36,216 bases of DNA, from positions 1-36,216 of the IMG/VR virus record IMGVR_UViG_3300014933_000243; one strand, given 5' to 3'. The notes beneath the pieces are model-generated. The model saw only the letters and a program-made list of their open reading frames with translations, made no database searches and had not been told where the DNA came from. Both the position numbers and the translations under genes were made by a program. This document shows, piece after piece, positions 25,809-32,859 of this stretch (position 1 is its first letter; every line of letters starts with the position of its first letter). This stretch comes from a virus.

Positions 25809-26250
25809 CATGATTTTCGAACGTCAGTCTCAGCTCCAGCGCGAATCTTTTGGAATAGATCCGCATCGCATGGACGATGAGACAAGAAATCAGTTCATTA
25901 GGGATATGGTCCTTGCGGCTACCGATGAACTCCATGAAGCTTTAGCTGAAGTAGGTTGGAAGCCGTGGGCAACGTCCCGGCACCTGAATCGAGACGCTTT
26001 TGTCGGCGAATTGGTTGATGTCCTGCACTTCCTAGTCAATCTTTGGCTTGCTGCCGGAGCTACAGCGGAAGAGGTTGAAACTCGATACCTTGAAAAAGCC
26101 AATCGCAACATGATCCGCCAGAATAAGGGTTATGACGGCGTTTGGGGAAAGTGTACCGAGTGCGGTCGAGCTATGGACGATCCTGGAGTTCTTTGTTCTG
26201 CCGAAGAAGGCTGCGATCAATCTGAGGACTTTGGAAAGGATTGCGTATGA
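25801..26250 (+). CDS. All-alpha NTP pyrophosphatase (dUTPase/dCTPase-like) with C-terminal zinc ribbon
   Basis: 149 aa. The metal-binding motif of dimeric all-alpha pyrophosphatases is seen: E43LHE46 within ATDELHEALAEVGWKPW and E70LVD73 within GELVDVLHFLVNLW, then YLEKANRNMIRQNKGYDG. It hydrolyses dUTP, and as in T4 gp56 possibly also dCTP, to the monophosphate. A zinc ribbon (C118, C121, C132, C138) is added at the C-terminus and is not part of the usual core. GGGGAAATAA ribosome binding site; 8-bp overlap with the deaminase. Confidence 0.82.
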   Translation: MLDMIFERQSQLQRESFGIDPHRMDDETRNQFIRDMVLAATDELHEALAEVGWKPWATSRHLNRDAFVGELVDVLHFLVNLWLAAGATAEEVETRYLEKANRNMIRQNKGYDGVWGKCTECGRAMDDPGVLCSAEEGCDQSEDFGKDCV

Positions 26251-26726
26251 TCACGATCCTGGAAGGCGTTGATGGAACGGGAAAGAGTTCTCATGCGGCA
26301 TGGTTGGCACGAGAGCAGAACGCTCGGATTATTCACGCTGGAGTTCCCACTCATAGCCACTGGTTTGATGAATATATTAAGCCAATTGTTGATGTTGAAG
26401 AAGAGCAAAATCTGATCTTAGATCGCTGGCATATGGGAGAAATGATCTGGCCCACAATCTTTGATCGTCCGTCAATCTTCAAACGTCCAGAATCCTTTAA
26501 ATTATGCAATGCCATGATTGAAGAATTGGGCGCTCGTTTGATCCTTGTTTACCGCGACATTGATGCTATATCAACGACTCTTATGTTGCGCGGTGAGCAG
26601 GATCAAATTGATAATGTGATCAAAGCTCAGGATATGTTCATGGATTTAGCGGATCGTATGGACAATATTGAAATCATTAATTCCAACGACCTTGAAAGGG
26701 ATTTTCCAGATGTACCTAGAACTTGA
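26247..26726 (+). CDS. Deoxynucleoside monophosphate (thymidylate-type) kinase
   Basis: 159 aa from the ATG at 26247 (ATGA overlap, AAAGGA 6 bases upstream). P-loop GVDGTGKSS (7-15) and DRW at 59-61 match the thymidylate kinase pattern. It is shorter than cellular thymidylate kinases (about 200 aa). It should phosphorylate the product of the next gene, dTMP or a modified dCMP, to the diphosphate. Overlaps the next gene by 17 bp. Confidence 0.8.
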   Translation: MITILEGVDGTGKSSHAAWLAREQNARIIHAGVPTHSHWFDEYIKPIVDVEEEQNLILDRWHMGEMIWPTIFDRPSIFKRPESFKLCNAMIEELGARLILVYRDIDAISTTLMLRGEQDQIDNVIKAQDMFMDLADRMDNIEIINSNDLERDFPDVPRT

Positions 26727-27546
26727 TACTCCGTCCGAAGTGGTTGAATCAGCTATTGGCATGTGCTTGATCCATGGGGACAAAATCTCTCCTCGGGGTC
26801 AGGATACTCAGGAACTTACTAACGTCACTTTTAAAGTTCACCGCCCGTGGTTGATGCCTTATGAAGTGAAGTACCGGGAACTCAAGCCTTTCATTGGCGC
26901 GGTTGAAGCTCTCCAGTTGGTGGGTACTACCGTGGCACCGGAATTGGTGGTCTCCGGATCTAGTGTCTTTGCTAATTATCTGGACGGCGGTGTCTTTCAT
27001 GGCGCTTATGGTCAGCGAATCTATGGACGCCTTGAAGCTTTGGTCGATCTGCTTAAATCAGATCCGGACACGCGTCAAGCGATTCTGACTATATTTGACT
27101 CAAAGCAGGATCTTGGAGCTCAGGTTAAAGATATTCCCTGCACTCTAGCGCTTCAGTTTTTGATCAGAAACGGATCTCTTTGCATGAGAACGACCATGAG
27201 ATCCAATGACGTTTGGCTTGGTCTTCCCTACGATTTGGTCCAGTTTGCTGCCATGCAAGGCGCGGTTGCAAAAGCTTTGGATCTGCCGATGGGTTGGTAT
27301 TCTCACTCAGTCGGATCTTTGCACTTATACCATAGAGACATTGAGAAAGCTGAGCAATTGCGGGCGATTGATGATGGAACTTGGGATTATGAACCACTTT
27401 GGTCAAAAAATACTATCGAAGAAATAAGTTTAACCGCAAGAGCAATCCTTTATGGGTGGCAAGCGAACCTTTATCTGCCAGGATTGACCACCTTCGAGCA
27501 CTGGCTCGAAAGTGCTGTCTATCAAGCTCGAGAACGGATCGTATGA
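26710..27546 (+). CDS. ThyA-fold enzyme: thymidylate synthase or dCMP hydroxymethylase
   Basis: 278 aa; ATG at 26710 preferred, with GAAAGGGA upstream. ThyA-family features: nucleophile C144 in DIPCTLALQF, phosphate-binding MRSNDV (163-168), GLPYDLVQF (171-179), and VGSLHLYHRD (201-210). E. coli ThyA has Asn (N177, PFN) at the base-recognition site; here it is Asp (D175, PYD), as in T4 dCMP hydroxymethylase (D179). The CTLALQFLIR and MRSNDV stretches also look like the T4 enzyme as I recall it. The substrate may therefore be dCMP rather than dUMP. A thymidylate synthase cannot be excluded. Confidence 0.82.
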   Translation: MYLELDTPSEVVESAIGMCLIHGDKISPRGQDTQELTNVTFKVHRPWLMPYEVKYRELKPFIGAVEALQLVGTTVAPELVVSGSSVFANYLDGGVFHGAYGQRIYGRLEALVDLLKSDPDTRQAILTIFDSKQDLGAQVKDIPCTLALQFLIRNGSLCMRTTMRSNDVWLGLPYDLVQFAAMQGAVAKALDLPMGWYSHSVGSLHLYHRDIEKAEQLRAIDDGTWDYEPLWSKNTIEEISLTARAILYGWQANLYLPGLTTFEHWLESAVYQARERIV

Positions 27547-27917
27547 GTCAACATCGGAAACATCGCGGCTATGCAACTCAGAAGATAGTTGCAAACTATC
27601 TTGCTGATCATGGTTGGCCCTTTGCTGAATCTGCCGGTGCAGGTCGACAAGGGACGGATGTAACCGGGACAGTAGGAATTGATTGGGAAGTTAAAGCTCG
27701 CAGGGGATTTCCAGTCACGGAAGCTATGAATCAGGCTGCCGAAAGAATTGCCGAAGGGATTATCCCTGTGGCGGTACTTCGTCCAGATGGATTCGGACCT
27801 GCATCAATAGAGAAATGGCCAGCGATCGTCCCGCTTAAAGTCCTCGTGGAACTCCTACGAGACGCGGGTTATGGCGATCCAAGATCAGAAGGGGAAATAA
27901 ATGGCAAGGAAGAATAA
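27543..27917 (+). CDS. Holliday-junction-resolvase-like PD-(D/E)XK nuclease
   Basis: 124 aa from the ATG at 27543 (ATGA overlap). The N-terminus KHRGYATQKIVANYLADHG and core AESAGAGRQGTDVTG followed by GIDWEVKARRG give D39, E49 and K51, the restriction-fold catalytic set. Comparable small proteins in actinophages are annotated as Holliday junction resolvases or RusA-like nucleases. It likely acts in phage recombination or replication. Confidence 0.78.
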   Translation: MSQHRKHRGYATQKIVANYLADHGWPFAESAGAGRQGTDVTGTVGIDWEVKARRGFPVTEAMNQAAERIAEGIIPVAVLRPDGFGPASIEKWPAIVPLKVLVELLRDAGYGDPRSEGEINGKEE

Positions 27918-28182
27918 AAAGTTTTTGGAGGAGAGTCACGATCTCTTTACGACGGCTCACGATGAGCTCGTTCGTAAGGCATCGTTCTATCTCCCGGACC
28001 CATCGGCGGATCGAATCCGTCAAATGTTGGTGTCTGTGGATCGTGATATTTTGCTTGCAGATACTCAACGAGATGCCAATGTGGCTAAGGATCTGGAGCA
28101 CACAATGTTCACAATCGGAGTCAAATCTTTAGCAATGGTGCTTGCACTTCGCGGCGTAGCTACGGCGGACGACAATGACTAG
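27901..28182 (+). CDS. Hypothetical helical protein, 93 aa
   Basis: 93 aa with GGGGAAATAA upstream. Basic start (ARKNKKF) and long helices (AHDELVRKASFYLPD; DRIRQMLVSVDRDILLADTQ). It overlaps the nuclease before it by 17 bp and the exonuclease after it by 8 bp, which suggests a recombination-linked role. No family recognised. Confidence 0.65.
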   Translation: MARKNKKFLEESHDLFTTAHDELVRKASFYLPDPSADRIRQMLVSVDRDILLADTQRDANVAKDLEHTMFTIGVKSLAMVLALRGVATADDND

Positions 28183-28933
28183 TCCAGCGCTTGCGGTTAC
28201 TGTCGGGACTGGACGAGGTTACTCTCACCCGATCAGCGGACAAGTTGTTCCTTCGGTAACAACTGTTCTAAACGTTCTTGATAAACCTGCGCTCCCTCGT
28301 TGGGCAGCCAAAGTTGTTGCTGAATTTGCGGCAGCTAATAAGAATTCATGGATCAACCTTCCGGACGATGCAGCAATCGACATGCTCAAAGGATCTCCCT
28401 GGAGAACTCGCGACAAGGCGGCAGCTGCCGGAACTGATGCTCATGAATATTGCGAAGGTTTATTGCGTGGAGAAATTGACATTAATTCTCCGTTTGATCC
28501 TCCCGGACTAGGTGAAGCCGCAAAAAATCTTCGTTCAATTCTGAAGACCATCAAACCGCAACCGCTTTCCATCGAAGGGACTGTCTGGTCTCATTCAAAT
28601 GGTTATGCTGGAAGCTTTGACGGAATTCATATTATTGATGGAGAAGTTACTCTTGTGGATCTAAAAACATCAACTGGAGTTTACCCGGACTATTCCATTC
28701 AATTAGCGGCGTATAAATATGCTGATGTAATTTTGCGCCTTGATGGGTCAGAAGTACCGATCCCTCCAATTACTCGTTGCCAGATCTGGCATGCACCAAA
28801 AGAAGGAAATGCGTCCGTTGTAGACATGGATGTAACCGAAGCTGAGTTTGGCGTCTTCAAAGCGGCTTTGGAAGTCTTCAAATGGAAAGCTGATCGATCC
28901 AAATCGGTTATGGGTAAGAAGCAGAAAATATAA
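28175..28933 (+). CDS. Cas4/RecB-family exonuclease
   Basis: 252 aa. The RecB-nuclease motifs appear in order: AGTDAHEYCEG (H90, E91), GSFDGI (D149), VDLKTSTGVYP (D162, K164) and QLAAYKY (Q176, Y180). Proteins of this type are common in actinophage replication regions and degrade DNA ends for recombination. No recombinase of the RecT or Erf type was recognised next to it; the next gene is a likely single-strand-binding protein. Confidence 0.85.
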   Translation: MTSPALAVTVGTGRGYSHPISGQVVPSVTTVLNVLDKPALPRWAAKVVAEFAAANKNSWINLPDDAAIDMLKGSPWRTRDKAAAAGTDAHEYCEGLLRGEIDINSPFDPPGLGEAAKNLRSILKTIKPQPLSIEGTVWSHSNGYAGSFDGIHIIDGEVTLVDLKTSTGVYPDYSIQLAAYKYADVILRLDGSEVPIPPITRCQIWHAPKEGNASVVDMDVTEAEFGVFKAALEVFKWKADRSKSVMGKKQKI

Positions 28934-28979
28934 GCTTGCACATGCAAGAAACAAACAAAGAAAAAGAAAGAAGGGAACC

Positions 28980-29495
28980 ATGTTCGAACAACCAAAATCC
29001 GGCGGCGGATTCTTTAAGCCAGCGGATCACCAGGGACACCTTGTCCTCTTTACAGCCGTCAAGTCCTCTAATCGTCGTTACGACGAACTCCGTAAAGGTG
29101 ACATTGACGAATTCACCGTTGACTTCGTCGATCTCGACGGAGATCAGCAACTCAATGTCGATGTCAAAGTCGGGCACGTTGGTATCACAAACAAACTCTC
29201 AGTTGGATCAAAGAACGTCCTTGCTCGTGTTGGCACCGTCGACACAGGTAAGGGAAATCCAGCTTGGGTCCTCAACAACTTCCAAGATGCTGACGTTGCT
29301 CGCGCTCAAGCGTGGGTTGAAGCGCAAGCGAAGAAGTCTTTTGCTCAGCCAGCTGTTGCAGCCGTTCCTGCGACAGCGGCGCCGGTAGCTACAACACAAG
29401 GCACAGCAACTGCTGCGGCTCCAGTAATGGATCAAGCAGCAATTGCTTTGTTGATGCAGCAACTAGGAGCGACTCCGGTCAATCCAACGTTCTAA
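28980..29495 (+). CDS. Single-stranded DNA-binding protein candidate
   Basis: 171 aa from the ATG at 28980 with GAAGGGA upstream. N-terminal FKPADHQGHLVLF, DFVDLDGD and VGTVDTGKGNPAWVLNNFQD fit a beta-barrel DNA-binding protein of the type often annotated as ssDNA-binding in actinophages. A low-complexity Ala/Pro/Thr linker (about 125-155) leads to a hydrophobic C-terminal helix (AAIALLMQQLG). It is followed by a strong terminator, so it is the last gene of this operon. Confidence 0.65.
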   Translation: MFEQPKSGGGFFKPADHQGHLVLFTAVKSSNRRYDELRKGDIDEFTVDFVDLDGDQQLNVDVKVGHVGITNKLSVGSKNVLARVGTVDTGKGNPAWVLNNFQDADVARAQAWVEAQAKKSFAQPAVAAVPATAAPVATTQGTATAAAPVMDQAAIALLMQQLGATPVNPTF

Positions 29496-29501
29496 TCCGG
29501 C

Positions 29502-29543
29502 AGTGAGGGCCAGTATCAGAGGGACTGGCCCTCACTCTTTTTT
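29502..29543 (+). terminator. Rho-independent terminator
   Basis: A perfect 13-bp stem (agtgagggccagt, 29502-29514; actggccctcact, 29524-29536) with a 9-base loop, then CTTTTTT. Strong terminator between the replication/recombination genes and the next group. Confidence 0.92.
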
Positions 29544-29559
29544 CTCAGAAGGGGGAAAA

Positions 29560-29664
29560 ATGAAACTACTAAATATCATTAAAAAAATTGAACACAAGAA
29601 AGCAATCCGTAGAAACAACCAATGGATCGAGTTACTCAGATCCATTTATGAATCGAGGAAATAA
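29560..29664 (+). CDS. Basic micropeptide, 34 aa
   Basis: MKLLNIIKKIEHKKAIRRNN then QWIELLRSIYESRK. Strong GGGGGAAAA ribosome binding site and TAATG overlap with the next gene support translation. Strongly basic amphipathic helix; function unknown. Could be a leader peptide for the secreted protein that follows. Confidence 0.55.
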   Translation: MKLLNIIKKIEHKKAIRRNNQWIELLRSIYESRK

Positions 29665-30119
29665 TGCAACGCCTAAATCATCGCTTTATCGTGACGCTTA
29701 TGGCGTTCAGTTTAGTCTTTTTTACTGTTGGAACTTTTGCAGCTAAACCAAATGAAAAAAAGATTAAGATTGAACAACAACGTGATTTAACTCTTGAATT
29801 TGTTACAGCTTCACAAGCTAGTTTTCAGATGAATGAAGCGCGTTACCTAGCTTTTCAACTACTTACAACGCCGCAATTTAAATGCTTGGATTACGTTTTA
29901 ACCAAAGAATCCCACTGGAACCCTTTGGCAAAGAATCCAACAACAAATGCGCGCGGTATCGGTCAGCTTCTCGGCTCGACTTATCGAAATATTGGTATGA
30001 AATACTCCACAGATCCGCGTTCTCAGCTGATTGCTACGTTAGCTTACATCTCCCGATGGTACGGATCGGCGGGACCTTGCGGCGCTAAGGCGCACTGGGT
30101 AAAGCACAATTGGTATTAG
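29664..30119 (+). CDS. Secreted lytic transglycosylase-like protein
   Basis: 151 aa. Residues 1-27 form a signal peptide or anchor (FIVTLMAFSLVFFTVGTFAA). The C-terminal half resembles an SLT/goose-lysozyme-like domain: KESHWNP with candidate catalytic E82, NARGIGQLLG (95-104) and LAYISRWYGSAG, plus C74 and C139 that could form a disulfide. It would act outside the membrane on peptidoglycan. It is located among early genes, far from the endolysin, so it might serve superinfection exclusion or wall remodelling rather than lysis. Virion association is the other possibility. Confidence 0.75.
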   Translation: MQRLNHRFIVTLMAFSLVFFTVGTFAAKPNEKKIKIEQQRDLTLEFVTASQASFQMNEARYLAFQLLTTPQFKCLDYVLTKESHWNPLAKNPTTNARGIGQLLGSTYRNIGMKYSTDPRSQLIATLAYISRWYGSAGPCGAKAHWVKHNWY

Positions 30120-30126
30120 GAGAATC

Positions 30127-30303
30127 ATGTCTCAGATAGATTCAAATGAATTTTATACAATTCATGATCCAACATGGATGTGTTGCGATGAAATTCAATT
30201 TAAATATTACTGCAAAGCGCATAATAAAAAAATGGGTTGCTACTATTGCGAATTTGACTATAGCCAACCATGTGATCACGAGGAGGATCATGCCAACATA
30301 TGA
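30127..30303 (+). CDS. Cys/His-rich 58-aa protein
   Basis: 58 aa with TAGGAGAATC upstream. Cys residues at 19, 20, 29, 38, 41 and 49 and several His (MGCYYCEFD; PCDHEEDH) suggest zinc binding. It overlaps the next gene by 14 bp. No family recognised. Confidence 0.62.
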   Translation: MSQIDSNEFYTIHDPTWMCCDEIQFKYYCKAHNKKMGCYYCEFDYSQPCDHEEDHANI

Positions 30304-30460
30304 TTTTAAATGCAACGCGTGCGGCATAACCGTTGAGGTTTTTGCCAACGTTGACGATCAGGCAGCGCCAAAGTGCGACTGCGGAGAAATGATGCAGAAA
30401 GTTTACTCTGCACCAGGAATTGTTTTTAAGGGAACCGGTTGGGCCGGAAAGGGGAATTAA
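30290..30460 (+). CDS. FmdB-type zinc ribbon protein
   Basis: 56 aa from the ATG at 30290 with GAGGAGG upstream. MPTYDFKCNACG, then CDCGEMMQKVYSAPGIVFKG, is the standard FmdB/CxxC zinc-ribbon pattern. These small proteins are thought to be regulatory. The location among other Cys-rich genes suggests binding to nucleic acid or to host transcription proteins; untested. Confidence 0.82.
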   Translation: MPTYDFKCNACGITVEVFANVDDQAAPKCDCGEMMQKVYSAPGIVFKGTGWAGKGN

Positions 30461-30463
30461 GAA

Positions 30464-30682
30464 ATGCCAGGATTTTCCATGAAGGGGTCTGGGATTTATT
30501 CTGAGACCATTACTCGCGAAATCATATGCAAAGAATATTGCTATGAATGCGATGAGGAAAGCATGACGTGCAATGCGTCATGGGACGAAGATTTTGAAAC
30601 TGATGATTGGGGTAACGTTGATGAAAAGGTTACTTGTAAATCATGCAATCATTCGTTCACGTTCAAGGAAGAGCTAGAATGA
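30464..30682 (+). CDS. Zinc-ribbon-like 72-aa protein
   Basis: 72 aa with GGGGAATTAAG upstream. The motifs CKEYCYEC, C at 51 region and VTCKSCNHSFTF give paired Cys sets in an acidic background (DEDFETDDWGNVDE). Likely zinc binding. Overlaps the primase-helicase gene by 4 bp. Confidence 0.65.
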   Translation: MPGFSMKGSGIYSETITREIICKEYCYECDEESMTCNASWDEDFETDDWGNVDEKVTCKSCNHSFTFKEELE

Positions 30683-32859
30683 TGCCTGAACCAGAAGGAT
30701 CAATACAAGGTCCATATGAGCAGGCAGCAAAAGAATATCGGGCGCTTGGTTGGCTTGATGTTCTGCCACTTCCCGCAGGTAAGAAGTCTCACCCGCCAAC
30801 GGGATTTACCGGTAAGCGATTTGCGCACGTAACACCTGACGACGATCAGATCCTGAGTTGGATCAAGAATCGCGGATCTGGAAACGTAGCTCTTCGCATG
30901 CCAGCAAACGTTTTGGGTATCGATGTTGACGCATATGGAGACAAAGCCGGACTTCAAAGCTTGACACAAGCCATATCAAGTTTCGGAGCGCTTCCAGATA
31001 CGTGGCGCGTTACCTCTCGTGATGATGGCACTTCCGGGATCAGGTTTTACCGAGTTCCAGAAGGTCTGCAATGGCCCAATCAGGTGGGACCGGGAATTGA
31101 AACAATTCACCGAGGTCATCGATATGCGGTTGTTTGGCCCAGCCTTCACCCTGAGGGAAGAGTTTATCGATGGATCGGTCCCGGAAATATGAGCCATGTC
31201 GGCCCGGGTCCTTCTCCGATGATCCTTCCTGAGTTACCAGCTACGTGGGTTCATGGACTTACACGAGGTCAGGTTGCTCTGCCAGCCACCGAAAGAGCTG
31301 ACAGCAACGCGGAAGAACTCGCGGTCGCTTTTGCTGAGTGGTGCACGGCGGGAATGCCTTGCGGCTTGGTTCATAGAAAACTTGATGAACTCAATGACGC
31401 CTTATCGGGTCGACTTGGATCTCGTCATGATGCTGTACGTGATCTCATGTTGGGACTGTTGCGTCTTGGTCAAGTCGGACATCTTGGTGTTGGTTACGCA
31501 TTGCAAAAAACCGGAAACGACTTTGTCATGATTGTTGGCGCTGATCGTGGAAATCATGAAGCTGAATTAGAGTGGAAGAGAATGTTGCTTGGCGGCATTT
31601 CCATCATTCTTGCAAAAATGCAGCCACATGAAACATGTCATGGCAAAGACTGCGATGGCAAACTTAAGGGAATGGAATTTAGCGTTGAGCAATTTCTTTC
31701 TCCGGTTGATTCTGCTCCAGTAGTAGATCCAACAACGGGTGAAATTCTTGAATCTGAAGAAGTTTCTATTTACGCTGATCTCTCTTGGCTGCTTTCAGGT
31801 AAAGCTCCAGAAATTGATCCGCCAACATGGGTTACACGATCCGACGGCGCATCGCTTTTTTACCAGGGAAGAATCAATGGTGTCTTTGGCGATCCTGAGA
31901 CAGCTAAGTCATGGCTTGCCATGTGCGCCGTTGTTGAAGGATTACACAAGAATCGCAAAGCGGTTTATCTGGACGTAGACCATAACGGATCGGCAGAAAT
32001 TGCTACTCGTTTGGTTGCTCTTGGTGCTCCGATTGCGTGCGTTGCTAATCCTGATCTCTTTCGTATTGCTGAACCCGAAGACATTATCGGGCTGAGACAA
32101 TTCATTCAGGACATGCTGGAGTGGAAACCAGAAATTGCAGTCGTTGACTCACTCGGTGAAATCGTTCCAATGTTGGGACTGAAATCCACAGATAACGACG
32201 ACATCACCAAAGCTATTCGTGCGGTCTGCAAACCTCTGGCCCACGTTATTGGTGCTTGCGTGATTACTATCGACCATTTACCAAAGGGCGTTGATGCTAG
32301 ATCCTCAGGTTATGCGATTGGCGGTACTGCAAAGAAACGCGCCGTGGATGGGACTTACTTATCTGCGGAAGTTTTACTTGCTCCTGCTCCCGGAAAGCTA
32401 GGAAAGATCAGTCTTTCAATTGAGAAGGATCGCAACGGCGGACTTCGATCAGCATCACCAGGAAAACATGCAGGAACTTTTGTACTTGATTCTCAAGAAG
32501 AAGGTCGTACCAAGTGGCATATTGAAATGCCTACTTTGTCTCATGATGGTCGCATGCGGCCAACGCTCTTGATGGAACGAGCATCTCGTTTTGTTATTGA
32601 GTGGACCGGAGACGATGCGCCAACAAGAAATGAGATCGTCAAGGGAGTAAAGGGTAAAGATTCAGCGGTTGGCTTAGCCGTTGATATTCTTGTTGAAGAG
32701 GGTTATCTCTCTGAGACCAAAGACGGTGACGCAAAAAATTCTGCGCGTCGCTTCACGTCAATTAAGCCATATTCAAGTTCGCTTGATCCACTTTCAGATC
32801 AGGCACCAACATCACAATTTACTCAACCAGGGGGAAGAAATGACTTATACTTCGATTGA
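30679..32859 (+). CDS. Prim-Pol primase / AAA helicase
   Basis: 726 aa; start ATG at 30679 with AAGGAAGAG upstream. N-terminal domain (about 12-190) is an archaeo-eukaryotic-type primase-polymerase: LGWLDVLPLPAGKKSHPP, catalytic-type D82xD84 in LGIDVDAYG, and HRYAVVWPSLHP. A middle helical part contains CHGKDC (320-325). The C-terminal RecA-like ATPase has a variant Walker A GDPETAKS (404-411) and Walker B IAVVDSLG (487-493). It probably primes and unwinds phage DNA. No DNA polymerase gene was found, so host polymerase may be recruited. Confidence 0.87.
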   Translation: MMPEPEGSIQGPYEQAAKEYRALGWLDVLPLPAGKKSHPPTGFTGKRFAHVTPDDDQILSWIKNRGSGNVALRMPANVLGIDVDAYGDKAGLQSLTQAISSFGALPDTWRVTSRDDGTSGIRFYRVPEGLQWPNQVGPGIETIHRGHRYAVVWPSLHPEGRVYRWIGPGNMSHVGPGPSPMILPELPATWVHGLTRGQVALPATERADSNAEELAVAFAEWCTAGMPCGLVHRKLDELNDALSGRLGSRHDAVRDLMLGLLRLGQVGHLGVGYALQKTGNDFVMIVGADRGNHEAELEWKRMLLGGISIILAKMQPHETCHGKDCDGKLKGMEFSVEQFLSPVDSAPVVDPTTGEILESEEVSIYADLSWLLSGKAPEIDPPTWVTRSDGASLFYQGRINGVFGDPETAKSWLAMCAVVEGLHKNRKAVYLDVDHNGSAEIATRLVALGAPIACVANPDLFRIAEPEDIIGLRQFIQDMLEWKPEIAVVDSLGEIVPMLGLKSTDNDDITKAIRAVCKPLAHVIGACVITIDHLPKGVDARSSGYAIGGTAKKRAVDGTYLSAEVLLAPAPGKLGKISLSIEKDRNGGLRSASPGKHAGTFVLDSQEEGRTKWHIEMPTLSHDGRMRPTLLMERASRFVIEWTGDDAPTRNEIVKGVKGKDSAVGLAVDILVEEGYLSETKDGDAKNSARRFTSIKPYSSSLDPLSDQAPTSQFTQPGGRNDLYFD

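Noticed and set aside
26710-27546. Flavin-dependent thymidylate synthase ThyX
   Set aside because: The motifs belong to the ThyA fold (PCT, RSND, GSLHLY); no ThyX RHR motif is present.
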